Of a DNA stretch of 6,908 nucleotides, positions 1-6,810 are shown piece after piece. A program made the translations under genes and the position numbers. The notes beneath the pieces were generated by a model. The model was given only the letters and a program-made list of their open reading frames with translations, was not told where the DNA came from and ran no database searches. The stretch comes from Cellvibrionales bacterium UBA3090 (GTDB lineage: Bacteria > Pseudomonadota > Gammaproteobacteria > Pseudomonadales > Porticoccaceae), in NCBI GenBank assembly GCA_002367235.1, contig DFBC01000082.1, positions 1 to 6,908 of the forward strand. The letters run 5' to 3'. The stretch's first letter is position 1. Every line of letters begins with the position of its first letter.

Positions 1-54
1 TTAAAACACTGCTCTAATCTGTTTAGGTTCATTCAGAATACGACTAATCAGGAC
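1..54 (+). other. Upstream edge segment of the oxidase-like gene
   Basis: Only 54 bases precede the oxidase-like gene. They contain an AGGA (50-53) that could serve as its ribosome-binding site, but no convincing promoter and no TTGAT-N4-ATCAA box. The gene's promoter is probably beyond the window, or the gene is co-transcribed with one further left. The reading frame has no stop codon through this segment, so a more upstream start cannot be excluded. However, there is no ATG, GTG or TTG codon in that frame within it. Confidence 0.5.
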
Positions 55-1446
55 ATGCCATTGAATAGCAATACATACAATCTTAAGGACATTCACCCCG
101 CTGCTAAAAAACTGGCACTTGGTTGGATATGGCTGGGAGTGTATGCCCTGGTTGCCGCTGGAGTCCTTGCGATTCTACTTGCCCTATCAAGAACCCCTGC
201 CATCAAAGAACTGATGCCCGGCAGTAACTTCTTTAAGGTTGCCCTTGTTGTTCATGTGGATCTATCGGTTCTCATCTGGTTTCTTGCCGGTGCCGGTGTT
301 CTTTGGGCTGTATTTGGGATACACCGTGAATCGCTGTGGAGCAAAGCAGCATTTTGGCTGGCTGTAACAGGCACGGTGCTTATCAGTATTTCTCCCTTCC
401 TTGGGGCCAGCCAACCACTAATGAACAATTACGTACCGGTGATATTACAACCCTGGTTTTTTTACGGGCTCATTGTGGTAACAGCGGGGCTCGTCATCCA
501 GGCTCTTGGTTTTATCGTAACTAACCCTCTACGATTAAATCGTTCTCAGGGCACTGATACCTTGCGCTTCGCCCTCTATCTGGGTGCATGGTCGGTTCTC
601 ATCGCGGTAATCTGTGTTGCCATTTCATATGTTCGCATTCCAGAGAGTATCGGCGGAGAGTTCTATTACGACCTATTGTTCTGGGGTGGCGGTCACGTAC
701 ACCAGTTCATTAATACCCTGTTACTGCTTGTCGCCTGGGTGATGCTTGCCGCTGCCTGTGGCCAAGATTTACGTATGAGTCCACGTCTGGGAGCGGTGCT
801 CTTTCTTCTGGTTGTTCTTCCATTGGTGATGACCCCCTGGTTATACAGCTACAAAATTGAGTCAAGCGATCATATTTTAGGATTTACCCAATTAATGCGT
901 AAGGGTGGGCTGGCCTCCATCCCGCTCGGCCTGATGGTATTTTTAAGCACCTTCCGTTTTACAGCGCTTAGCGATGAACAAAAACCTCTTCGAGCAGCGT
1001 TAATCTGTTCAATCACACTGTTTGCTGGCGGAGGCATTCTTGGCTTTATGATCATGGGATCCAATACCGTCATCCCCGCTCATTACCACGGCTCAATTGT
1101 GGGTGTAACCATGGCCATTATGGGTGTCGTCTTTCTACTGCTGCCCCGACTAGGGCGCCCGATAAAACGTCTAAAAATGGCCTATTGGATGCCGTGGTTA
1201 TATGGGGGGGGGCAACTGATGCATATTACCGCCCTAGCCTGGTCCGGGGGGCACGGGGTTAAACGCAAAGCTGCGGGGCAAGCCCAGGGACTGGAAGGAC
1301 TACAGGAAATTATTGGCATGGTATTTATGGGTGTCGGTGGGGTAATTGCCGTTTTGGGCGGCGTGCTGTTTCTGGTTGTTGTCATTAGTGCTCTAAGAGG
1401 AAAACCCGCCACCTTAATGCCTGAAATACAAACAACCACACCTTGA
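55..1446 (+). CDS. Heme-copper oxidase subunit I-like membrane protein (CcoN/NorB superfamily) with an altered copper site
   Basis: This is a 463-residue, very hydrophobic protein with about 12 predicted membrane helices (roughly 22-44, 62-88, 97-116, 130-154, 169-191, 209-234, 243-264, 286-301, 311-333, 342-364, 376-397, 417-446), the fold of heme-copper oxidase/NO reductase catalytic subunits. The low-spin heme ligands are recognisable as H67 in helix II and H345 in the helix X H343-Y-H345 motif, with H343 as the expected high-spin heme ligand. Helix VI has GGH214-V-H216-Q-F, matching the first CuB histidine. The His-His pair expected about 50 residues later is absent: the aligned segment reads P261-W-L-Y-S-Y266. 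No Tyr lies at H214+4 (it is F218). By family it would bind hemes in the inner membrane and exchange electrons with a cytochrome c. Whether it reduces O2, NO or something else is unknown. The start is uncertain: AGGA (50-53) lies only 1 nt before ATG55 but 7 nt before TTG61, and the frame stays open to the left edge. No CcoO/CcoP or NorC gene is present. Confidence 0.85.
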   Translation: MPLNSNTYNLKDIHPAAKKLALGWIWLGVYALVAAGVLAILLALSRTPAIKELMPGSNFFKVALVVHVDLSVLIWFLAGAGVLWAVFGIHRESLWSKAAFWLAVTGTVLISISPFLGASQPLMNNYVPVILQPWFFYGLIVVTAGLVIQALGFIVTNPLRLNRSQGTDTLRFALYLGAWSVLIAVICVAISYVRIPESIGGEFYYDLLFWGGGHVHQFINTLLLLVAWVMLAAACGQDLRMSPRLGAVLFLLVVLPLVMTPWLYSYKIESSDHILGFTQLMRKGGLASIPLGLMVFLSTFRFTALSDEQKPLRAALICSITLFAGGGILGFMIMGSNTVIPAHYHGSIVGVTMAIMGVVFLLLPRLGRPIKRLKMAYWMPWLYGGGQLMHITALAWSGGHGVKRKAAGQAQGLEGLQEIIGMVFMGVGGVIAVLGGVLFLVVVISALRGKPATLMPEIQTTTP

Positions 1447-1456
1447 CTGTAATCAA
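1443..1456 (+). promoter_or_regulatory. FNR/Dnr-type operator upstream of the cytochrome c gene
   Basis: TTGAC-TGTA-ATCAA matches the FNR/Anr/Dnr consensus TTGAT-N4-ATCAA at 9 of 10 positions. Its first bases include the TGA stop codon of the oxidase-like gene (1444-1446). The centre is at 1449.5. A class II activator site at -41.5 would put the start of transcription near 1491 and the -10 at 1479-1484, where TATCCT (4/6 match with TA---T kept) is found. The likely binder is the Dnr protein encoded at 1971-2681, or a genomic Fnr/Anr. The site alone cannot tell these apart. Confidence 0.75.
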
Positions 1457-1466
1457 TCAATTTTTT

Positions 1467-1501
1467 CGGTCTATCCCTTATCCTTCTGGTAAGATAAACC
1501 G
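1467..1501 (+). repeat. Imperfect inverted repeat between the oxidase-like and cytochrome c genes
   Basis: CGGTCTATC (1467-1475) and GATAAACCG (1493-1501) are complementary except at one position. The interior can extend the stem (CTTA-T-CC against GGTAAG around a TTCT loop, with bulges). No T-run follows on the plus strand, so it is not a standard intrinsic terminator. It could stabilise or end the 3' end of the oxidase-like mRNA, or simply reflect promoter DNA. It overlaps the predicted -10 region of the cytochrome gene. Confidence 0.4.
1479..1491 (+). promoter_or_regulatory. Predicted class II activated promoter core (-10) of the cytochrome c gene
   Basis: TATCCT at 1479-1484 sits exactly where a -10 is expected if the operator centred at 1449.5 acts at -41.5, giving transcription from about 1491 and a leader of about 74 nt. 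There is no good -35 hexamer, as expected for a promoter that needs a bound Crp/Fnr-family activator. An alternative, TATATA at 1515-1520 preceded by TG (extended -10), would put the operator near -77, which fits less well. Confidence 0.45.
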
Positions 1502-1506
1502 CTAGA

Positions 1507-1525
1507 TAACCTGTTATATAGGTTA
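1507..1525 (+). repeat. Small perfect inverted repeat in the cytochrome c leader
   Basis: TAACCT (1507-1512) and AGGTTA (1520-1525) form a perfect 6-bp inverted repeat around a 7-nt AT-rich spacer. It falls in the predicted 5' leader of the cytochrome gene, about 30 bases before its ribosome-binding site. It may be an operator half-site pair, a short RNA hairpin or chance. No known regulator consensus is recognised. Confidence 0.3.
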
Positions 1526-1564
1526 CGTTTCACGATTCATTTATCCCATGGTTGGAGTATTAAT

Positions 1565-1885
1565 ATGAAAAAACTGATCGGAACTACGATGAAAGTAGCG
1601 ATGGCAGTAGCCTTGGTTTCAGTTGGAAGTCAAACAATGGCAGCGGGTGATGCCGCAGCAGGAAAAGCCAAGTCCTTAACCTGTGCTGGGTGTCACGGTG
1701 CTAACGGTATTAGCAGCAACGATTTATGGCCTAATCTGGCAGGTCAAAAAGCCACCTATCTCGCCAAGCAAATCAAAGCGTTCCGCGATGGACAACGCAA
1801 TGATCCGATGATGTCCTCTATGGCTAAATCGCTCACTGATCAAGATGCGGAAAATTTGGCGGCTTACTACGCCAGCTTAAAGTAA
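1565..1885 (+). CDS. Small periplasmic class I cytochrome c
   Basis: The gene encodes a 106-residue monoheme cytochrome. Residues 1-26 form a Sec signal peptide (MKK basic start, hydrophobic stretch, M-A-A end), with likely cleavage after A26 or A27 leaving about 80 residues. C40-A-G-C43-H44 is the covalent heme site with H44 as proximal ligand. The downstream NDPMMSSMA stretch (79-87) supplies the expected axial Met (M82, M83 or M86), and the C-terminal DQDAENLAAYYASL is the usual last helix of the c553/c4-like family. It should carry electrons in the periplasm, possibly to the oxidase-like protein encoded just upstream; that partnership is inferred from adjacency only. The start is secure: GGAG at 1554-1557 lies 7 nt before the ATG. 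The gene has its own FNR/Dnr-type operator and a strong terminator, so it can be expressed as a single-gene unit. Confidence 0.93.
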   Translation: MKKLIGTTMKVAMAVALVSVGSQTMAAGDAAAGKAKSLTCAGCHGANGISSNDLWPNLAGQKATYLAKQIKAFRDGQRNDPMMSSMAKSLTDQDAENLAAYYASLK

Positions 1886-1907
1886 ACGCCTAAAATCTTA
1901 GGTAATG

Positions 1908-1952
1908 CCTGTTATTTGTGCTCGTCAAAAAGCATAAATAACAGGGTTTTTT
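1908..1952 (+). terminator. Strong intrinsic terminator of the cytochrome c gene
   Basis: A 15-bp stem pairs 1908-1922 with 1931-1945, with a single G·U pair (1918 with 1935). The loop is 8 nt, and G plus six T (1947-1952) follow. It begins 23 bases after the cytochrome stop. The minus-strand side has no T-run, so it works only for plus-strand transcription and insulates the convergent dnr gene. Confidence 0.93.
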
Positions 1953-1970
1953 ATCGATGGCCTTTAAGAC

Positions 1971-2681
1971 TTATTCGTAACTGGCTAATGCCTTGCGATC
2001 AAGAACCGTTACCTCTTTGCCTTTCATGGCAATAATCCCCTCTTCCTTTAGCCGGTGAATAATTCTTGAAAAAGTTTCAGGTTGAATTGCCAACTGACCG
2101 GCTATAAGACGCTTGGCTACCGGCAACTCAAACTGAGGATATTCGGCATCAGAGCCCACAAATTGAGTAATCAAATAACGGACAACTCGGTGGGTAGAAT
2201 TTTTAAGTGATAACACTTCAATTTCGTTGAGTCTCATTCTTAAACGTCGACTCAAATCAGCCATCAACACCATGCTTAGATTAGGATTGCTTTTAAGCAG
2301 CGCCACATAATCTAGATTAGAAAAGCTGAACAATTCAGCGGGCTCAACCGCCTGAGAAGAGACAGGATAAAAGGTCTGCGAAGCAAACATTAACGCTTCC
2401 GCAAATGTCTGGTTTGTGGCAACCAACTCAATAATTTTCTCTGTCCCATCGGGGAGTGTACGAAAGAGTTTTATACAGCCAGATACAACAAAGTAGAAAT
2501 TCCGAGCTTCCTCATTCTGCTGGAACAGAAACTCTCCCTTCCCAACACTAATAACCCGGCTACCACACATTAATTTTTCCAGCTCCATGTCCGACAGAGC
2601 AGAAAAGAGGTGGTGCCTTCTTAGTAATTGGCCGTGTATTTTTTGGAACTGCATAGCATCTTCTTTTTTCAGCATTCCCAT
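1971..2681 (-). CDS. dnr: Dnr-type Crp/Fnr-family transcription regulator (NO/low-oxygen responsive)
   Basis: The product is 236 residues from the chosen start. An effector-binding beta-roll (about 25-125, including SGCIKLFRTLPDG) is followed by a long dimerisation helix (about 135-160) and a C-terminal helix-turn-helix. In the latter, QPETFSRIIHRLKEEGII carries E202, S205 and R206, the E-x-x-S-R residues that read TTGAT half-sites in FNR relatives. The N-terminal MQFQKIHGQLLRRHHLF and the LSLKNSTHRVVRYL stretch closely resemble Pseudomonas aeruginosa Dnr as I remember it, including a His pair (H23, H24) at the position discussed for heme contact there. The four-cysteine iron-sulfur motif of Fnr is absent, so it should sense NO through heme rather than O2 through a cluster (family knowledge, not shown here). 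Start choice: GAGAGG (2689-2694) lies 7 nt before ATG 2679-2681. A start at 2654 would give 227 residues, the length of P. aeruginosa Dnr, but has a weaker ribosome site. A 246-residue form from 2711 is unlikely. Confidence 0.92.
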   Translation of the reverse strand: MGMLKKEDAMQFQKIHGQLLRRHHLFSALSDMELEKLMCGSRVISVGKGEFLFQQNEEARNFYFVVSGCIKLFRTLPDGTEKIIELVATNQTFAEALMFASQTFYPVSSQAVEPAELFSFSNLDYVALLKSNPNLSMVLMADLSRRLRMRLNEIEVLSLKNSTHRVVRYLITQFVGSDAEYPQFELPVAKRLIAGQLAIQPETFSRIIHRLKEEGIIAMKGKEVTVLDRKALASYE

Positions 2682-2688
2682 AATATTG

Positions 2689-2694
2689 CCTCTC
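2689..2694 (-). promoter_or_regulatory. Ribosome-binding site that decides the dnr start
   Basis: On the minus strand GAGAGG is followed by 7 nt and then the ATG at 2681-2679. This favours that start over the in-frame ATGs at 2711, 2675 and 2654. Its last two G residues lie in GGCAATA (2690-2684), which is exactly complementary to TATTGCC upstream in the leader (2720-2714). Confidence 0.6.
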
Positions 2695-2711
2695 AGTCTA
2701 TAACCACACAT

Positions 2712-2748
2712 CTGGCAATACCAGTTGCTTCGGAATTGCCCGAAGGCA
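2712..2748 (-). other. Hairpin-rich 5' leader of dnr
   Basis: The predicted leader (about 2789 to 2682) contains two inverted repeats. One is a 6-bp perfect stem CTTCGG/CCGAAG (2728-2733 with 2740-2745; extendable by GC/AT pairs with one bulge), and the other is a 4-bp stem CTGG/CCAG (2712-2715 with 2721-2724). TATTGCC on the minus strand (2720-2714) can also pair with GGCAATA next to the ribosome site (2690-2684) or, for six bases, with GGCAAT upstream (2740-2735). These pairings exclude each other. A role in controlling dnr translation is inference. Confidence 0.35.
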
Positions 2749-2788
2749 GACCTAGATCCTCACCGTTATCAGTGTCTTATGGTTATGG

Positions 2789-2801
2789 GAGCTAGAGACT
2801 A
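2789..2801 (-). promoter_or_regulatory. Predicted class II activated promoter core (-10) of dnr
   Basis: With the operator at -41.5, the -10 should fall at 2801-2796. The minus strand there reads TAGTCT, a weak hexamer that keeps the TA---T positions, giving a start near 2789 and a leader of about 108 nt. TACTCT slightly upstream is an alternative. Weak core elements fit an activator-dependent promoter. Confidence 0.4.
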
Positions 2802-2823
2802 GAGTAAGTGCTTTGAAACACAA

Positions 2824-2837
2824 TTGATGTCTATCAA
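2824..2837 (-). promoter_or_regulatory. Perfect FNR/Dnr operator upstream of dnr
   Basis: TTGAT-GTCT-ATCAA matches the FNR/Anr/Dnr consensus at all 10 defined positions. Its centre (2830.5) is about 150 bases upstream of the dnr start codon. It lies between the purL terminator and dnr, so it must serve dnr. Activation by Fnr/Anr under low oxygen, or autoregulation by Dnr itself, is the expected outcome. Confidence 0.88.
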
Positions 2838-2855
2838 TAGCACTGAAATAAAGAT

Positions 2856-2887
2856 AAAAAAAAGCCCAGTCGTGACACTGGGCTTTT
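2856..2887 (-). terminator. Intrinsic terminator of purL
   Basis: On the minus strand GCCCAGT and ACTGGGC (2883-2877 with 2870-2864) form a 7-bp GC-rich stem with a 6-nt loop, followed by eight T (2863-2856). Flanking A4/T-run bases can lengthen the stem. It lies about 20 bases past the purL stop, which separates purL transcription from dnr. The plus-strand side has only four T, so it would be weak in that direction. Confidence 0.93.
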
Positions 2888-2904
2888 ATATGTGCAAGGA
2901 ATGA

Positions 2905-5900
2905 TTAATCGACAAAGAGTCTGGCATTCCTGAACAGTCGCATCCAAGCACCATCTTCCTGCCAGTCATCCGGGTGCCAGGAATTGGTCACCGAACGAAA
3001 TACTCGCTCGGGATGAGGCATCATAATCGTTGCCCTGCCATCGGCACTGGTTACCCCGGTAATACCCATCGGTGATCCATTGGGATTCGCTGGATATACC
3101 TCGGTTGCATCGTGGAAATTATCCAAATAACGAAGAGCCACTTGACCGGAAGCACTGTAGGCTTGCGCATCGATATCACTTGCAAATTCAGCCCGCCCCT
3201 CGCCATGAGCGACAGCAATGGGGATATGAGAACCGACCATTCCCTTCAATAACACAGAGGGGGTCGGCTCAATACGAACGAGTGAAAAACGAGCCTCAAA
3301 CTGTTCGGATAAGTTACGAACAAAACGTGGCCAATGTTCAGCGCCAGGAATTAGAGGCTTAAGATTGGACAACATTTGGCAACCATTACAAACACCCAAG
3401 GTAAAGGAATCGTTGCGGTGAAAAAACTGCTGAAAAGCCTCTCGCGCCTGCGGGTTGAACAGAATAGTCTTGGCCCATCCCTCTCCAGCGCCTAAAACAT
3501 CCCCGTAGGAGAAACCACCACAGGCCACCAGCCCCTTAAAGTCGTCCAAACCTATGCGACCACTTAAGATATCACTCATATGAACATCGACAGAATCGAA
3601 GCCAGCACGATCGAAGGCTGCGGCCATCTCAACTTGACCATTGACACCCTGTTCACGAAGTACAGCAATACGAGGACGAATACCTCGATCAATATACGGT
3701 GCTGAAACATTATCATTTATATCAAATGTCAGACCGACACTGAGACCAGGATCTTCGAGGAACAAGCCATCAAATTCCTGGCGTGCACATTGTTCATTAT
3801 CACGCTGCGCCTGAATTTGATAACTGGTTTCACTCCAGCGGCGGAGCAATTCGACACAACTGTGGCTGTACAGACGAGCACCATCCTGCTGAATCTCAAT
3901 GCTGTCAGAGTTGTTGAGCGTAGCAACGGTGCTGACAGGAATATCGACTTTAGCAAAGCGAATTTTTACTGCATCGGCAATATCAGCTGAAACCTGAACA
4001 ACGGCACCTAGTTCCTCGTTAAACAGCAGCGACAGTGCATCACCAGGCTGCTCATCCAGACAGATATCAAGCCCCGTGCGCCCGGCAAACGCCATTTCAA
4101 CCAGGGTGGTAAATAAACCGCCATCAGCACGGTCGTGGTAGGCAATGAGTTCACCCGCCTTATTTGCCGCCTGAATGGTATTAAAGAAGTCCTTTAGTTT
4201 GTCTGCACTGACAACATCGGGTGGCGTATCGCCCATCTGGTTATATACCTGAGCCAAAATGGAGCCACCCAGACGATTCAGATTTTCACCAAGGTCAATA
4301 TAGAGAAGTACCGTGTCGCCTTTATCCGTTCGCAATTGGGGCGTAAGTGTTTTTCGTACATCCCCAACAGGCGAAAATGCTGAAATAATCAGTGATAACG
4401 GCGAGGTAACCGATTTCTGCTCGCCATCACGCTCCCAGGCGGTACGCATGGACATTGAGTCTTTTCCCACCGGAATGGTTAAACCCAATGCTGGACATAA
4501 CTCCATAGCCACGGCTTCAACGGTACGGAAGAGTTTCTCATCTTCACCTGGGTGGCCCGCTGCACACATCCAATTAGCCGAGAGTTTGATATTGGAAAGC
4601 TTGGCTATATTGGTTCCGGCAATATTGGTGATGGCCTCACCAATGGCCATTCTCCCCGATGCAGGAGCATCTAAAAGAGCAAGCGGCGTGCGCTCACCCA
4701 TAGCCATCGCCTCACCCGCATAACTATCAAAACTCGCCGTTGTCACGGCACAATCAGCCACGGGCACTTGCCAGGGACCCACCATCTGATCCCTTGCCAC
4801 AGTGCCAGTGATACTGCGATCACCAATGGTAATGAGAAAGCTTTTACTACTGACAGATGGGTGCTGTATAACCCGATCTATGGCCTCATCCAAAACAATA
4901 CCCGACCAGTCAAAAGGCTTGGTTTGAGGACTTAAGGATTCTGCATCGCGATGCATTTTTGGTGGTTTGCCAAACAATACAGACATGGGTAAATCAACGG
5001 GTTTCGCGTCGAAGTGTTGATCGTTCACCAAAAGATGATTTTCGGCTGTGGACTCGCCCACCACCGCGTACGGACAGCGCTCGCGCTTACAGATTGCTTC
5101 GAACTGAGCCAGGTTTTCAGGCTCAACGGCCATAACATAACGTTCCTGGGCTTCATTACACCAGATGGCTAGGGGAGACATACCCGGCTCATCATTGTTT
5201 ACGTTACGCAGTTCAAAGTGGCCGCCACAACCGCCATCTTTAACTAATTCAGGAAAGGCATTGGATAAACCTCCCGCGCCCACATCGTGAATAAAGGCGA
5301 TGGGGTTTTCTCTACCTAGCTGCCAACATTGATCAATGACTTCCTGACAGCGGCGCTCTATCTCCGGATTTTGCCGCTGTACGGAGGCAAAATCCAAATC
5401 TTCGGCACTGCTGCCCGACGCCATTGACGAGGCTGCACCACCTCCCAGGCCGATCAACATGGCAGGACCACCCAACACGATCAACTTACAGCCAGGATCA
5501 AATTCATGCTGTTCAATATGTTCTTCACGGATATTGCCGTAGCCTCCGGCAATCATTATTGGCTTGTGATAACCGCGTCGCTCACCATCAAAATCCTGCT
5601 CAAAGGTGCGAAAATACCCGCAGAGATTAGGGCGCCCGAATTCATTATTGAACGCAGCACCACCGATGGGCGCTTCGACCATAATATCCAAAGCTGTCAC
5701 AATCCTGTCGGGTTTCCCATAATTCTGCTCCCAAGGCTGGGTAAGCTCCGGAAGGTTAAGGTTAGAAACAGAAAATCCCGTGAGACCGACCTTTGGCTTT
5801 GAACCGCGACCGACAGCACCCTCATCTCGAATTTCTCCACCCGATCCGGTACCGGCACCCGGAAATGGTGCAATGGCCGTGGGATGATTGTGCGTTTCCA

Positions 5901-6771
5901 CCTTCATTAGAATGTGAATGGGCTCTTGGGTATAGCCATACACTTTGCTATCAGGGTTTGGAAAAAAGCGACCCGCTTCACTACCTGCAATGACCGAGGC
6001 ATTGTCATCGTAGGCAGAAAGTACGTCCTCACCACCCAGTTCGTAGGTATTCTTGATCATGCCAAACAGCGAAATGTCCTGGCTTTCGCCATCAATATTC
6101 CATGACGCATTAAATATTTTATGACGACAATGTTCAGAGTTTGCCTGGGCAAACATCATCAACTCAACATCGGTGGGGTCACGCCCAAGGTCGTTAAAAC
6201 TCTTCAACAAGTAATCAATTTCATCATCTGCCAATGCCAACCCTAAAGCCACATTGGCCTTTTCCAGAGCAGACTTACCGTCCTGAAGAACAGGAACCTG
6301 AGTCATTGGCGCTGGCTCCTGATGTACAAACAATGTGGTAGCTTCAGAAAGGTTCGTAAAAACAGCCTCCACCATACGATCATGTAACAGTGCTTCGATC
6401 TGTGGGCGATGCTCTTTAATGATAGTCCCGCGCAGGTAATAACTAATACCGCGCTCCAAACGCCTCAAGGATTGCAGCCCTGTGTTGTGGGCAATATCTG
6501 TCGCCTTACTAGACCAGGGTGAAATAGTGCCGGGGCGAGGAACAACCAAAAACATGTCACCCTCAGGTTCTTCCGCTGTTACCTGTGGTCCATAGGTAAG
6601 CAGTGCTTGTAGCGTGCTCGATTCTGCATCCGACAAATCCCCCTCTACTTCTGCAAAATGGACGAATTCGGCATATACCCCCTCGATACAAGGCTCAATA
6701 GCCTTCAGTGAAGAAAGAAGTTTTTGTTTTCTAAACTCAGAAAGCGCCGGGGCACCACGGAAAATCAGCAT
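2905..6771 (-). CDS. purL: Phosphoribosylformylglycinamidine synthase, single-chain type
   Basis: The enzyme converts FGAR, glutamine and ATP to FGAM in de novo purine synthesis, in the cytoplasm. From the ATG used here it has 1288 residues, the usual size of the gammaproteobacterial fused form. The order is an N-terminal PurS-like domain (about 1-140), a linker, a tandem AIRS-type synthetase region (about 210-975) and a class I glutaminase domain (about 1010-1288). Visible motifs include NSEHCRHK (211-218), THNHP (293-297), [33 protein letters not shown] and YHDRADGG. The glutaminase triad is complete: C1128 in GVCNGCQ, with H1253 and E1255 in PHPERV. The 125-residue spacing from Cys to His equals that of E. 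coli PurL as I recall it. Start choice: an in-frame GTG five codons upstream (6786) is possible, but the ATG ([14 protein letters not shown]) matches where E. coli and Pseudomonas PurL begin. Neither has a strong ribosome site. It appears monocistronic, with its own promoter and terminator, and is a housekeeping gene unrelated to the neighbouring respiratory module. Confidence 0.97.
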   Translation of the reverse strand: MLIFRGAPALSEFRKQKLLSSLKAIEPCIEGVYAEFVHFAEVEGDLSDAESSTLQALLTYGPQVTAEEPEGDMFLVVPRPGTISPWSSKATDIAHNTGLQSLRRLERGISYYLRGTIIKEHRPQIEALLHDRMVEAVFTNLSEATTLFVHQEPAPMTQVPVLQDGKSALEKANVALGLALADDEIDYLLKSFNDLGRDPTDVELMMFAQANSEHCRHKIFNASWNIDGESQDISLFGMIKNTYELGGEDVLSAYDDNASVIAGSEAGRFFPNPDSKVYGYTQEPIHILMKVETHNHPTAIAPFPGAGTGSGGEIRDEGAVGRGSKPKVGLTGFSVSNLNLPELTQPWEQNYGKPDRIVTALDIMVEAPIGGAAFNNEFGRPNLCGYFRTFEQDFDGERRGYHKPIMIAGGYGNIREEHIEQHEFDPGCKLIVLGGPAMLIGLGGGAASSMASGSSAEDLDFASVQRQNPEIERRCQEVIDQCWQLGRENPIAFIHDVGAGGLSNAFPELVKDGGCGGHFELRNVNNDEPGMSPLAIWCNEAQERYVMAVEPENLAQFEAICKRERCPYAVVGESTAENHLLVNDQHFDAKPVDLPMSVLFGKPPKMHRDAESLSPQTKPFDWSGIVLDEAIDRVIQHPSVSSKSFLITIGDRSITGTVARDQMVGPWQVPVADCAVTTASFDSYAGEAMAMGERTPLALLDAPASGRMAIGEAITNIAGTNIAKLSNIKLSANWMCAAGHPGEDEKLFRTVEAVAMELCPALGLTIPVGKDSMSMRTAWERDGEQKSVTSPLSLIISAFSPVGDVRKTLTPQLRTDKGDTVLLYIDLGENLNRLGGSILAQVYNQMGDTPPDVVSADKLKDFFNTIQAANKAGELIAYHDRADGGLFTTLVEMAFAGRTGLDICLDEQPGDALSLLFNEELGAVVQVSADIADAVKIRFAKVDIPVSTVATLNNSDSIEIQQDGARLYSHSCVELLRRWSETSYQIQAQRDNEQCARQEFDGLFLEDPGLSVGLTFDINDNVSAPYIDRGIRPRIAVLREQGVNGQVEMAAAFDRAGFDSVDVHMSDILSGRIGLDDFKGLVACGGFSYGDVLGAGEGWAKTILFNPQAREAFQQFFHRNDSFTLGVCNGCQMLSNLKPLIPGAEHWPRFVRNLSEQFEARFSLVRIEPTPSVLLKGMVGSHIPIAVAHGEGRAEFASDIDAQAYSASGQVALRYLDNFHDATEVYPANPNGSPMGITGVTSADGRATIMMPHPERVFRSVTNSWHPDDWQEDGAWMRLFRNARLFVD

Positions 6772-6810
6772 CTTGAAGTAGCTCACATCAGGCAGGATTT
6801 AAAGCCGGTT

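Noticed and set aside
55..1446. Calling the oxidase-like gene a true ccoN or norB
   Set aside because: The helix VII His-His pair is missing, NorB-type glutamates are not recognisable, and no ccoO/ccoP or norC partner is present. A superfamily-level call is safer.
870..1460. Minus-strand open frames opposite the oxidase-like gene
   Set aside because: They overlap a complete membrane-protein gene, have no recognisable domain, and have the composition expected of antisense shadows.
1889..1902. CCTAA-AATC-TTAGG inverted repeat right after the cytochrome stop
   Set aside because: It has only 5 base pairs and no T-run. The much stronger terminator 6 bases further on explains the end of the transcript.
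2682..2711. Longer Dnr form starting at 2711 with an extra 10-residue N-terminus
   Set aside because: It has no ribosome-binding site, the added residues do not resemble Dnr, and the ATG at 2681 has GAGAGG at ideal spacing. The extension lies in the predicted leader.
5329..5336. TTGATCAA inside purL as an FNR-type site
   Set aside because: The half-sites directly abut without the required 4-base spacer, and the position is deep within a coding region.
3072..6105. Several plus-strand open frames opposite purL (for example 4313-4723)
   Set aside because: They lie antisense within an intact purL, show no recognisable domains or ribosome sites, and read as frame shadows.
6772..6786. GTG start for PurL five codons upstream
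   Set aside because: It is possible, but it has no ribosome site, and the PurL homologues I know begin at the MLI/MEI-LRG point that matches the ATG at 6771.
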